Positions 56,718-64,000 of a DNA stretch of 64,000 bases are shown piece by piece. The stretch spans positions 100,238-164,237 of the forward strand of contig JAHDEX010000001.1 in assembly GCA_020628545.1 (NCBI GenBank). Direction: 5' to 3'. The translations under genes were made by a program, and so were the position numbers. A model generated the notes under the pieces. That model saw only the letters and a program-made list of their open reading frames with translations, made no database searches and had not been told where the DNA came from. This DNA is from Paracoccaceae bacterium. Lineage in GTDB: Bacteria > Pseudomonadota > Alphaproteobacteria > Rhodobacterales > Rhodobacteraceae. The number at the start of each line of letters is the position of its first letter. Within the stretch, counting starts at the first letter, position 1.

Positions 56718-58532
56718 ATGCAGCGACCAGTCTTTGACGCGAACGCAAGCGGCGGCCACAATCAGTTTGGTGATCTGCCCGAATGGGATCTGACGGACCT
56801 GTACCCTGCCCCCGACAGCCCTGAGCTCGCCAAAGACATGGAATGGCTGGAACAGGCCTGCGCTGACTTCGCCAACGACTATGAAGGCAAGCTGGAATCA
56901 CTCGATGCGGCAGGCCTTCTGAAGGCTGTGCAACGCTACGAAGAAATCGACGTGATCGCGGGCCGGATCATGTCCTACGCCGGATTACGCTACTACCAGA
57001 TCACGACCGACGCGGACCGTGCCAAGTTCATGGCCGACGCGCAGGATAAAATCACTGCATTCACCACGCCGCTGGTGTTCTATTCTCTGGAATTCAACCG
57101 CCTCGACGATGCACATTTGGCCGGGCTCTTGGCTGAAAACGCCGATCTTGCGCGTTACAAACCCGTTTTTGACCGCCTGCGCGCGATGAAACCCTACCAG
57201 CTTTCTGACGAGCTCGAAAAATTCCTGCACGACCAATCCACCGTCGGCTCCGCCGCCTGGAACCGGTTGTTCGACGAAACCATGGCCGGGCTCCTCTTTG
57301 AGGTGGACGGCGAGGAATTGAACCTTGAAGCCACCTTGAACCTTCTGACAGACAAGGACCGCGCCAAGCGCGAGGCAGCGACCCACGCCCTTTCCAAAGT
57401 CTTCGCTGCCAACGTAAAACTTTTTGCCCGCGTCCATAACACGCTCGCCAAGGAAAAAGAGATCGAAGACCGTTGGCGCAAGATGCCCACCCCGCAAACC
57501 GGGCGGCACCTGTCCAATCATGTTGAGGCCGAGGTGGTTGAAGCGCTGCGCAATGCCGTCGTCGCCGCCTACCCGCGCCTGTCGCACCGCTACTACGCGC
57601 TCAAGGCCAAATGGATGGGTCTCGACAAGATGCAAACCTGGGACCGCAATGCACCGCTGCCCATGGAAGACGACCGATTGGTCAGCTGGGATGAAGCCCA
57701 GGACACTGTGATGACGGCCTATGCCGACTTCGCGCCGGAAATGGCCGATCTGGCAGAGCCATTCTTCACGAAGGGCTGGATCGATGCGCCCGTGAAGCCG
57801 GGTAAGGCCCCAGGCGCTTTCGCCCACCCAACCGTTACCACGGTGCACCCTTACGTGATGCTGAACTATCTCGGCAAACCGCGCGATGTGATGACGCTGG
57901 CCCACGAACTGGGCCACGGCGTGCATCAGGTGCTTGCCGCAGGCCAGGGTGAGCTGCTCTCGTCTACGCCACTCACCCTTGCAGAAACCGCCTCTGTCTT
58001 TGGCGAAATGCTCACCTTCCGCAAATTGCTCGACGGCGCCAAGACGCGGGAAGAACGCAAGGTACTGCTTGCCGGCAAAGTCGAGGACATGATCAACACG
58101 GTTGTCCGCCAGATTGCCTTCTACGATTTCGAATGCAAACTACACGCGGCCCGCGCTCAAGGCGAACTCACCCCGGAAGACATCAACGCGCTCTGGATGT
58201 CAGTCCAGGCAGAATCACTCGGGCCAGTCTTTGAGTTCCAGGACGGATATGAAACCTTCTGGTCTTATATCCCCCACTTCGTTCACTCACCTTTCTACGT
58301 CTACGCCTATGCGTTTGGCGATGGCCTCGTGAACGCCCTCTATGCGGTCTACGAAGAAGGCGATCCGGACTTCAAGGACAAGTATTTCGACATGCTGAAG
58401 GCCGGTGGCTCAAAGCACCATAAAGACCTGCTGGCCCCTTTCGGCCTCGACGCCTCTGACCCGGCGTTCTGGGACAAAGGCCTCGCGATGATAGAAAGCT
58501 TCATTGATGAGCTGGAAGCGATGGAAAGCTAA
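56718..58532 (+). CDS. pepF: M3 family oligoendopeptidase F
   Basis: 604 aa zinc metallopeptidase that cleaves short peptides in the cytosol. The zinc motif is LAHELGHGVHQ, with downstream glutamate in AETASVFGE. AAGGAGAGG at 56699-56707 gives proper spacing to ATG 56718; ATGs at 56697 and 56709 are too close to or before that site. It stands alone, and its stop is followed by a copy of the dispersed element. Confidence 0.95.
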   Translation: MQRPVFDANASGGHNQFGDLPEWDLTDLYPAPDSPELAKDMEWLEQACADFANDYEGKLESLDAAGLLKAVQRYEEIDVIAGRIMSYAGLRYYQITTDADRAKFMADAQDKITAFTTPLVFYSLEFNRLDDAHLAGLLAENADLARYKPVFDRLRAMKPYQLSDELEKFLHDQSTVGSAAWNRLFDETMAGLLFEVDGEELNLEATLNLLTDKDRAKREAATHALSKVFAANVKLFARVHNTLAKEKEIEDRWRKMPTPQTGRHLSNHVEAEVVEALRNAVVAAYPRLSHRYYALKAKWMGLDKMQTWDRNAPLPMEDDRLVSWDEAQDTVMTAYADFAPEMADLAEPFFTKGWIDAPVKPGKAPGAFAHPTVTTVHPYVMLNYLGKPRDVMTLAHELGHGVHQVLAAGQGELLSSTPLTLAETASVFGEMLTFRKLLDGAKTREERKVLLAGKVEDMINTVVRQIAFYDFECKLHAARAQGELTPEDINALWMSVQAESLGPVFEFQDGYETFWSYIPHFVHSPFYVYAYAFGDGLVNALYAVYEEGDPDFKDKYFDMLKAGGSKHHKDLLAPFGLDASDPAFWDKGLAMIESFIDELEAMES

Positions 58533-58539
58533 CACAGCT

Positions 58540-58586
58540 TCTTCTTGCTCCAAATACCTCCCCCGGAGGGTCCAGGATCCCCCCAC
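58540..58586 (+). repeat. Dispersed 3'-flanking element, copy 3
   Basis: CTTCTTCTTGCTCCAAATAC begins about eight bases after the pepF stop and leads into a short GC-rich stretch. The T/C-rich first part matches copy 4 exactly over 21 bases and copies 1 and 2 with small differences. Confidence 0.65.
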
Positions 58587-58674
58587 GCGCGGTCCTCACC
58601 TGCGGACCGCGACGTGACATCCGCGGAACCAAATCATGGCGTGCGCCCGTCAGGGCGCGCCGCGCGGGGAGGCA

Positions 58675-58944
58675 CTACTTATCCAGCATCGTCCAGGGCC
58701 AGGGTTTGACTTCGCTCGCGCCGGTTTGAAATCGCGACGCCTTTGCAAGCCACAGACCCAAGGTATGACCAAACTCAGCAATTTGCTCATTCGGTTCCCG
58801 TTGGTTCACCAGCATGATCACAAACTGCAGGATCGTCATCACCCCCAACAACGTCTGCGCCATGCTCATCATCACCCAGACGATGATCATCGCCACAAGC
58901 CGCATCCCAAGGTTCTCAAAATCGCCGTCGTCTTTATCCGCCAT
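58675..58944 (-). CDS. DUF4389 family membrane protein
   Basis: 89 aa from ATG 58944, which follows GGAGGT. One or two hydrophobic segments (about residues 14-48) precede the family signature FGHTLGLWLAKASRFQTG and SEVKPWPW. DUF4389 function is unknown. The start overlaps the end of the upstream Gfo/Idh/MocA gene by 11 bases, so they are co-transcribed. Confidence 0.88.
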   Translation of the reverse strand: MADKDDGDFENLGMRLVAMIIVWVMMSMAQTLLGVMTILQFVIMLVNQREPNEQIAEFGHTLGLWLAKASRFQTGASEVKPWPWTMLDK

Positions 58945-59917
58945 GGGTGACACCTCCCTTTGCGAACACCTGATCCATCATCTCTTGCGTGCCCCGGCTG
59001 AATTCAAGCGGACAGGCGTAAGGCGTGCCGTCACGCACCGAAGCGCAGAACGCTTCAACCTGCAGCACATATTGGTTCAATCCGGTCCATCGCTCGACTG
59101 TCCGCACGCCACCCGGTTCTTCCAGTACCAATTCCGCCTGATCAAAGACGTTGGCATTATAGGGGCACGTCAACGTGACGCTGCCGCCTGACCCATGAAA
59201 GCAGATGTGCTGCCTGTTATAGAGCCGCATGGACACAAATGCGCTGTAGCTGAACCCCTCAAAGCGCGCACCAACGCGCGCAATCACATCAACATCGTTC
59301 TCCAGCGTCAGGTCTGCATGGGTGATCTCCGTCGGCTCCGCACCCGTGACAAACCGGGCCGAGCCAAAGGTGTAAACACCAATGTCGCGCAAACCGCCGC
59401 CGCCCGTCTCCGGCTTGTTGCGGATATTGCTGGCATCCAACTCGTTGTTGAAAGTGAAGTACGCATCCACATGCCGCAATTCCCCGATCGCACCCTCGGC
59501 GATAATCTCCTTCGCCCGCGTGTACTGCGGGTGGTGGACGATCATATAGGCTTCAGCAACCAGACGCTCACTTGCATCGCGCGCCGCAATCAGTTGGTCA
59601 AACTCCGAGGCATGCAACGTCATCGGCTTTTCACAAAGCACATGTTTTCCTGCCGCAATTGCCTTGAGCGTCCATTCCACGTGCAAATGGTTCGGCAGCG
59701 GGATGTAGACAGCGTCAATAGACGGATCGGCCAAAAGCGCTTCGTAGCTGTCATGGACGGTTAGTCCCGGTGCAAATGCCGCGAACGGCGCTGCCTTCTC
59801 AGCGTGTGACGTGGCCAGAGCCGCGAATTCCGCGCCATCGGCGGCATGGATGGCCCGCGCCATATGCTCTTGCGCAAATTTCGCTGCACCAAGAATGCCC
59901 CATCTGACCACTGACAT
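58934..59917 (-). CDS. Gfo/Idh/MocA family oxidoreductase
   Basis: 327 aa NAD(P)-dependent dehydrogenase. The N-terminal Rossmann motif is WGILGAAKFAQEHM, the catalytic lysine is in VLCEKPMTLH, and the C-terminal substrate domain follows (YFTFNNELDASNIRN, GGGGLRDIGVYTFGSA). Members act on sugars and related polyols; the substrate is not evident. It is followed by a coupled DUF4389 gene. Confidence 0.92.
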   Translation of the reverse strand: MSVVRWGILGAAKFAQEHMARAIHAADGAEFAALATSHAEKAAPFAAFAPGLTVHDSYEALLADPSIDAVYIPLPNHLHVEWTLKAIAAGKHVLCEKPMTLHASEFDQLIAARDASERLVAEAYMIVHHPQYTRAKEIIAEGAIGELRHVDAYFTFNNELDASNIRNKPETGGGGLRDIGVYTFGSARFVTGAEPTEITHADLTLENDVDVIARVGARFEGFSYSAFVSMRLYNRQHICFHGSGGSVTLTCPYNANVFDQAELVLEEPGGVRTVERWTGLNQYVLQVEAFCASVRDGTPYACPLEFSRGTQEMMDQVFAKGGVTHGG

Positions 59918-59975
59918 TGCCGTCTCTCCATCACTGTTTGCGCGGGAGAGTGCCGCTTTCGCAGAGAAAAGAAAA

Positions 59976-60479
59976 CTAGGAAAGTCCGGCGCGCCCTTCG
60001 GCGATCAGCGCGTCTACATCAAGCGGCGCATTCGCCATCTTCAACTTGCCATCCGGTCCATAGGGCCAGTCCGCTTGCGGGCGATCACGATACAACTCGA
60101 CACCGTTGCCATCCGGATCGTCAAGATAAACGGCCTCACTCACCAGATGATCCGCCGCCCCTGTCAGTTGCAGGCCCGCCTTATGCACACGGTCAATCGC
60201 CTGTCCAAGGGTCACCCGGTCGGGATACAGAAATGCCACATGATAGAGTCCGGTGTGTCCCTCGGGTGGCGGCGTTGCACCAAGGCTCTCCCACGTATTC
60301 AAGCCAAGATGATGGTGGTAGTCATCAAACGCCAGAAACGCGGCCCCTTTTCCGTAACGCTGCACCTCGCGCATGCCAATCACATCGCGGTAAAAGGCGA
60401 TGGCGCGTTCAAGATCCGCGACTTTCAAATGCCCGTGGCCGATCCGCGCGCCCGGTACGCCGCCTGTGTCATGTGTCAT
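59976..60479 (-). CDS. VOC family protein (glyoxalase/extradiol dioxygenase-like)
   Basis: 167 aa from ATG 60479, which follows AAGGGAACGACC. It has two vicinal-oxygen-chelate modules with metal-ligand candidates in GHGHLKVADLERA, YHHHLGLNTW, TGLYHVAFL and DDPDGNGVELYRDRP. It probably binds a divalent metal and acts as a dioxygenase, lyase or resistance protein. It is 58 bases before the gene cluster of Gfo/Idh/MocA but separately initiated, and downstream of the HxlR regulator on the same strand. Confidence 0.88.
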   Translation of the reverse strand: MTHDTGGVPGARIGHGHLKVADLERAIAFYRDVIGMREVQRYGKGAAFLAFDDYHHHLGLNTWESLGATPPPEGHTGLYHVAFLYPDRVTLGQAIDRVHKAGLQLTGAADHLVSEAVYLDDPDGNGVELYRDRPQADWPYGPDGKLKMANAPLDVDALIAEGRAGLS

Positions 60480-60551
60480 GGTCGTTCCCTTTGATCGTTC
60501 AGGCCCAAGATAGGAAACTCTGCAGACCAAGATAGGGCGATCTTCGCAGGC

Positions 60552-61085
60552 TTAATGTGCGCCAATGGACGCGCTGATCGCAGCACCTGTTCCAATCGTT
60601 GCGTAGCGCGGTCGCATCGGGCGTGAGGACAGGTCCACATCACGTCTGATCCAGGCGACGTCCTCCAGGCGCACCAAGGATTGCGATAATGCGCGATCCG
60701 TCACGGGCCGAAGCGCCTGTCTGACCTCTGAGAACCGTCGCGGCTTTCGAGTGACGGACAAAACAGGCAAGGTCCAGCGCTTGCGTAATAGCGCCATGGA
60801 CCCGCTCTCCTCTGCCGTGGCCAGAACCTGATCCGCCATTGCGGCCAATCGCACTCCCTCAGACGTCAACCGAAACTCCGGACGCAACGGGTGCCCATGT
60901 CCGGGGTTCCGTTCCAACAGGCCCAAAGCCATCAAATGCGCAAGGCTGTCCCCGAAGGCCGTCCGTCCCGCACCGGTGGCGGCAATCAAGGGCGCCTGTC
61001 GTCCGGGCACACCCCGGTTGAGATGGGCCAGGATGTCCAGCGACCACGCCCGCGCAGTCAGATTGACAAGTGCTTCAATGTCCAT
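60552..61085 (-). CDS. Tandem HxlR-type winged-helix regulator
   Basis: 177 aa with two winged-helix halves. The first (about residues 8-85) has ARAWSLDILAHLNRGVPG and RTAFGDSLAHLMALGLLERN. The second (about 98-170) has LLRKRWTLPVLSVTRKP and FSEVRQALRPVTDRALSQSL. Typical HxlR proteins have a single domain and dimerise, so this is a fused dimer-like form. It contains no cysteine. Its start codon lies within a 27-base palindrome, suggesting autoregulation, and it is divergent from a VOC gene. Confidence 0.85.
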   Translation of the reverse strand: MDIEALVNLTARAWSLDILAHLNRGVPGRQAPLIAATGAGRTAFGDSLAHLMALGLLERNPGHGHPLRPEFRLTSEGVRLAAMADQVLATAEESGSMALLRKRWTLPVLSVTRKPRRFSEVRQALRPVTDRALSQSLVRLEDVAWIRRDVDLSSRPMRPRYATIGTGAAISASIGAH

Positions 61086-61109
61086 AAAGTATAGTTACTA
61101 TATTTTATG
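61083..61109. promoter_or_regulatory. 27-base palindromic operator of the HxlR/VOC divergent pair
   Basis: Arms CATAAA and TTTATG, then TATAGT and ACTATA, are arranged symmetrically about one central T at 61096, with a single non-pairing position. The left end includes the ATG of the regulator gene (minus strand). It is the likely binding site of the tandem HxlR protein. Confidence 0.8.
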
Positions 61110-61125
61110 AATCGGAGAAAGCCCA

Positions 61126-61497
61126 ATGTCTGCCATATCCCTTGACGCCACCATCACAATCGCCCTCTCGGTCAAGGATCGCCACAAAAGCGCTGAGTGG
61201 TACGAAAAGATGCTGGGCTTTGCCTTGATCTATCACGCCGACGATGCTGGCTGGAGCGAGGTTGCGACCAATACCGCTGGCGTCACAATCGGGCTCGGCG
61301 AACAGGCAGAACCCCAACCCGGCAACGCCGTCCCTGTTTTTGGCACGCCGGACATCGCCACCGCCCGCGCAACGCTCGAAAAGGCGGGCGTGAAATTCGA
61401 CGGCGAGACCGAAACCATCCCCGAGATGGTTAGCACCGCCACCTTCTACGACCCGGATGGCAACGCTTTGATGCTCGCAGAGGACCTCACAAAGTAG
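61126..61497 (+). CDS. VOC family protein
   Basis: 123 aa single-module glyoxalase-like protein: ITIALSVKDRHKSAEWYEKM at the start, TAGVTIGLGEQAEPQPG in the middle and FYDPDGNALMLAED at the end. GGAGA lies before the ATG. It is divergent from the tandem HxlR regulator and probably its main target. The ligand is unknown; such proteins often detoxify or bind small electrophiles or antibiotics. Confidence 0.9.
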   Translation: MSAISLDATITIALSVKDRHKSAEWYEKMLGFALIYHADDAGWSEVATNTAGVTIGLGEQAEPQPGNAVPVFGTPDIATARATLEKAGVKFDGETETIPEMVSTATFYDPDGNALMLAEDLTK

Positions 61498-61508
61498 CGG
61501 ACCACCGG

Positions 61509-61556
61509 TCTTCTTCTTGCTCCAAATACCTTCCCGCCGAAGGCGTCCCGCACTCT
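61509..61556 (+). repeat. Dispersed 3'-flanking element, copy 4
   Basis: CTTCTTCTTGCTCCAAATAC begins about 11 bases after the VOC stop, followed by a CCGCCGAAGGCG short inverted stretch. It has the same orientation as the other three copies. Confidence 0.65.
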
Positions 61557-61634
61557 CCTCGCGCGCAGCGGCTGCATGACCGACAAAAACGGCGTGCGCG
61601 CGCAGCGCGCTCATTTGGATCAGAGCGCGCCAAT

Positions 61635-61662
61635 AAAAAGGGCCGCCAAATATGTGGCGGCC
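61635..61662 (-). terminator. Rho-independent terminator of rpoH
   Basis: On the minus strand GGCCGCCA/TGGCGGCC arms with a six-base loop run into a T run, about 22 bases after the rpoH stop. Confidence 0.88.
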
Positions 61663-61683
61663 ATTCTTGTCATGTCATCCCGC

Positions 61684-62580
61684 TTACGCGGTTTCGAGCA
61701 TACCCTTCGCGCGCGCTAACTTGTGCATTTCGCTTTGCAGCTTCTCAAACGCGCGCACTTCGATCTGACGAATCCGCTCGCGTGAGACGTCGTATTTCTC
61801 GCTCAAGTCTTCCAGCGTGATCGTCTCTTCCGACAAGCGCCGCTGCATCAGAATATCCTTCTCACGATCATTCAGCACCGACATGGCTTCTGCCAGCAGC
61901 TCGCGACGGGCACCAAGCTCGTCAGTGGCCTCATAATCGCCCGCGGTATCGGCGCTTTCGTCTTCCAGCCAATCCTGCCACTGCATCGTCCCCTCACCTT
62001 CGGAGCCGACAGTTGCGTTCAGCGACGCGTCACCCCCCGACAGGCGCCGGTTCATGGAGATCACCTCGTCCTCGGTCACGCCAAGATCAGTTGCAATCCG
62101 CTGCACGTTCTCCGGGCGCAAGTCGCCGTCTTCCAACGCGCCAATGCGGTTTTTCGCTTTGCGCAGGTTAAAGAAGAGCTTCTTCTGGGCTGATGTCGTG
62201 CCGAGCTTGACCAGCGACCACGACCGCAGGATGTATTCCTGGATTGAGGCGCGGATCCACCACATCGCATAGGTCGCCAGACGGAAGCCTTTTTCAGGAT
62301 CAAAACGTTTCACAGCCTGCATCAGTCCGACGTTCGCCTCGGAAATCACCTCGGCTTGCGGCAGTCCATAACCGCGATACCCCATCGCAATTTTGGCGGC
62401 GAGGCGCAGGTGTGACGTGACCATCTTGTGCGCGGCTTCAGTGTCCTCATGGTCCACCCAGCGCTTGGCCAGCATATATTCCTCTTCCGGCTCCAGCATC
62501 GGAAACTTGCGAATTTCCTGCATGTACCGGTTTAAACCTTGTTCCGGCGATGGGGCCGGCAAATTTGCATAATTGCTCAT
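61684..62580 (-). CDS. rpoH: RNA polymerase sigma-32 (heat shock) factor
   Basis: 298 aa. Region 2 has HLRLAAKIAMGYRGYGLPQAE, DPEKGFRLATYAMWWIRASI and the RpoH box QKKLFFNLRKAK. Region 4 has LNDREKDILMQRRL and DLSEKYDVSRERIRQIEVRA. It directs heat-shock promoters. A candidate heat-shock promoter lies upstream and a terminator follows, so it is a single-gene transcript. Confidence 0.97.
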   Translation of the reverse strand: MSNYANLPAPSPEQGLNRYMQEIRKFPMLEPEEEYMLAKRWVDHEDTEAAHKMVTSHLRLAAKIAMGYRGYGLPQAEVISEANVGLMQAVKRFDPEKGFRLATYAMWWIRASIQEYILRSWSLVKLGTTSAQKKLFFNLRKAKNRIGALEDGDLRPENVQRIATDLGVTEDEVISMNRRLSGGDASLNATVGSEGEGTMQWQDWLEDESADTAGDYEATDELGARRELLAEAMSVLNDREKDILMQRRLSEETITLEDLSEKYDVSRERIRQIEVRAFEKLQSEMHKLARAKGMLETA

Positions 62581-62632
62581 TCTGGGTACTCCCTGGGAGG
62601 TCGTTCACCCGATGTTTACGGGCTTAACATGG

Positions 62633-62661
62633 ATATGGGTCGGCTTGACGCTGCGTTCAAG
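62633..62661 (-). promoter_or_regulatory. Candidate RpoH-type promoter of rpoH
   Basis: On the minus strand CTTGAA and CCCATAT are separated by 16 bases, close to the sigma-32 consensus (CTTGAA and a CCCAT-type minus-10). The predicted transcript would start about 45 bases before the rpoH ATG, implying autoregulation. This is inferred from sequence only. Confidence 0.5.
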
Positions 62662-62755
62662 AGGACATGCCTTAAATTCGTTACCTCTATATGAACGCTC
62701 CAAACGGGATGAAAAGGGTGCATAATGTGCAATCACGCACATATGAGTATTTGTT

Positions 62756-63787
62756 TCACGATTTGCCGCCCAAAGCGCGCACCAAATCAGACATGTCACG
62801 CGGCATTTCTGCTGCGAAGGTGAGGTTTTCATCCGTCACGGGATGCACAAACCCCAACTCCGCCGCATGCAGCGCTTGTCGCGGAAAGGATGCCACTGAT
62901 GCGGCCCCCGCTTCGCCCACCGCCTTCGGTGAGATTTTTCGCCGTCCCCCGTAGACCGCATCCCCGATCAACGCATGACCGCAATGTGCCAAGTGGACGC
63001 GAATTTGATGCGTTCGCCCCGTTTCAAGCCAACATTCTATTAATGCTGCAACAGCTGGCTCACCCAAAGGTTCCAATATCCTCGCGCGCGTGACCGCATG
63101 TCGCCCCTGTGTGAACGACACCGCCTGCTTTTGGCGGTCCGTCTTGTGACGCCCAAGAAACGTCTGCACGCGCAACACATTGCTGGTTTCGAATGACGTT
63201 CCTTTGATACCACGCAGCCGTGGGTCGTTAGAGGAAGGTTCACCGTAACAAACCGCAAGGTAGCGCCGATGGACAGTATGGGCCGCGAATTGATCTGCGA
63301 GCCCATGATGCGCACGGTCTGATTTGGCCACAACCAGTAATCCGGAGGTGTCCTTGTCGATCCGGTGCACAATCCCTGGGCGCTTCTGTCCACCCACCCC
63401 GCTGAGGCTTTCACCGCAATGGTGGATCAGCGCATTCACGAGCGTCCCGTCTGGAGTTCCCGGCGCTGGATGCACCACCATGCCCGCAGGTTTGTTGACG
63501 ACGATAATGTCCTCATCCTCGAAGATCACATCGAGCGTGATCTTCTGACCGGTGATATGGCTTTCCTCTGCGACCGCGACCGTGATCGCAACCGTCGCGC
63601 CGGCGCCCACTTTGAAACGCGGGTCCGTCACGGCAACCCCATCGATTTCAACCGCCCCATCCGCAATCAGCTTTGCGAGCCGCGACCGAGAGAGGTCCGC
63701 CCCCTCTGGCACATCGCGGGCCAGCGCCTTATCAAGGCGCGGTGGCGGGTTTTCCGCGATGGCAAAGGTCACAAGGGACGCGGACAT
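62756..63787 (-). CDS. rluD: RluD/RluA-type 23S rRNA pseudouridine synthase
   Basis: 343 aa. An N-terminal S4 domain (RLDKALARDVPEG, SRSRLAKLIADGAVEIDG) leads to the catalytic domain with PAGMVVHPAPG and the catalytic aspartate in HRIDKDTSGLLVVAK. It converts uridines to pseudouridine in 23S rRNA. A one-base overlap joins its start to the divergent partial gene, and it sits beside rpoH as is usual here. Confidence 0.93.
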   Translation of the reverse strand: MSASLVTFAIAENPPPRLDKALARDVPEGADLSRSRLAKLIADGAVEIDGVAVTDPRFKVGAGATVAITVAVAEESHITGQKITLDVIFEDEDIIVVNKPAGMVVHPAPGTPDGTLVNALIHHCGESLSGVGGQKRPGIVHRIDKDTSGLLVVAKSDRAHHGLADQFAAHTVHRRYLAVCYGEPSSNDPRLRGIKGTSFETSNVLRVQTFLGRHKTDRQKQAVSFTQGRHAVTRARILEPLGEPAVAALIECWLETGRTHQIRVHLAHCGHALIGDAVYGGRRKISPKAVGEAGAASVASFPRQALHAAELGFVHPVTDENLTFAAEMPRDMSDLVRALGGKS

Positions 63788-64000
63788 TGGAAGATACTCC
63801 TGAAACGCTGCCGCCGCTCGCGATTTATCTCAAACGGCTCGTCACGGTGTTGGCCGTGGTCATGATTGCCGGTGTGGTAATCCTGATCACGATGCTTGTC
63901 ATCCGCTTTAATGCAGATCCCCTGCCCTTGCCGGACCGGATATCTCTCCCTGCAGGGGTCGAAGCATTTAGCTTCACCCAGGGCCGCGACTGGATTGGCG
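63787..64000 (+). CDS. Partial small membrane protein (DUF6476-like), truncated by the window end
   Basis: An open frame from TTG 63787 to the end, 71 codons seen, with a polar start (EDTPETLPPLAIYLKRL), one strong membrane helix (about residues 19-43) and the start of a soluble part (ADPLPLPDRISLPAG). It resembles DUF6476 proteins found divergent from the RluD gene in Rhodobacterales. The 3' end is outside the window. Confidence 0.65.
   Translation, partial: MEDTPETLPPLAIYLKRLVTVLAVVMIAGVVILITMLVIRFNADPLPLPDRISLPAGVEAFSFTQGRDWIG

Noticed and set aside
56985..57926. Open frame of 313 codons on the minus strand
   Set aside because: It is antisense to pepF, which has a clear zinc motif and start site.

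Overview
The window is a 64 kb stretch of core chromosome from an alphaproteobacterium, very probably a marine member of the Rhodobacterales (Roseobacter group). The evidence is the gene content and local gene orders: glyQ, a small DUF6446-like gene and glyS in a row; ftsY, an EamA transporter and ispZ in a row; a Suv3-like helicase, an S4 protein, a 7Fe ferredoxin and CarD; a SAM-II riboswitch before metZ; an RpoH-type sigma factor near an RluD-type synthase. The assignment rests on recognition, not on a search. I see no insertion sequence, prophage, integrase, CRISPR array, rRNA or tRNA gene. Coding density is high, and almost all the real genes pack with short gaps or 1-17 base overlaps.

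Layout. 1-8.2 kb: a membrane LytTR regulator overlapping lipB; an exported Cache-like protein with a chemoreceptor; cytochrome c oxidase subunit I; a TetR regulator facing a small membrane protein across two palindromic operators; DUF2244, DUF3008 and YqeY genes. 8.3-18.5 kb: carA, a membrane glycosyltransferase, a GntR regulator, a UbiH-type hydroxylase, a class V aminotransferase, a diguanylate cyclase, two overlapping Lrp/AsnC regulators divergent from ilvC, and an EamA transporter. 18.6-29.2 kb, all on the minus strand: folB-folP-glmM, a SleB-type hydrolase, a PPDK-type protein, and glyQ-DUF6446-glyS. 29.4-38.4 kb: an exported SPOR/peptidoglycan-binding protein with a dead trypsin-like domain, a TPP enzyme coupled to trkH, an ECF sigma factor operon resembling cnrYXH, folE2, and metZ under a SAM-II riboswitch with a terminator.

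38.6-48.8 kb: a PilZ protein, ispZ, an EamA transporter, ftsY, a NuoE-NuoF fusion protein, a small exported protein, xseA, purD, carD and fdxA. 48.8-64 kb: the S4/helicase pair, a TPR protein, an SCP2 protein with an alpha/beta hydrolase, a DNA exonuclease coupled to an ATP-dependent DNA ligase, pepF, a Gfo/Idh/MocA dehydrogenase with DUF4389, two VOC proteins around a tandem HxlR regulator with a long palindromic operator, rpoH with a heat-shock-like promoter, rluD, and a partial DUF6476-like gene running off the end.

Most of this is housekeeping: folate (folE2, folB, folP), translation (glyQ/glyS, ftsY, rluD), amino acid (ilvC, metZ) and nucleotide (carA, purD) metabolism. The least explained parts are the ECF/small membrane protein/Metal_resist operon (34.7-35.9 kb), the pseudo-protease (29.4-31.2 kb), the C-terminal domain on FolB, a low-GC inserted patch in glyS, and a dispersed element that sits just after plus-strand stop codons in four places. 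I found no clear new multi-gene defence or biosynthetic system.
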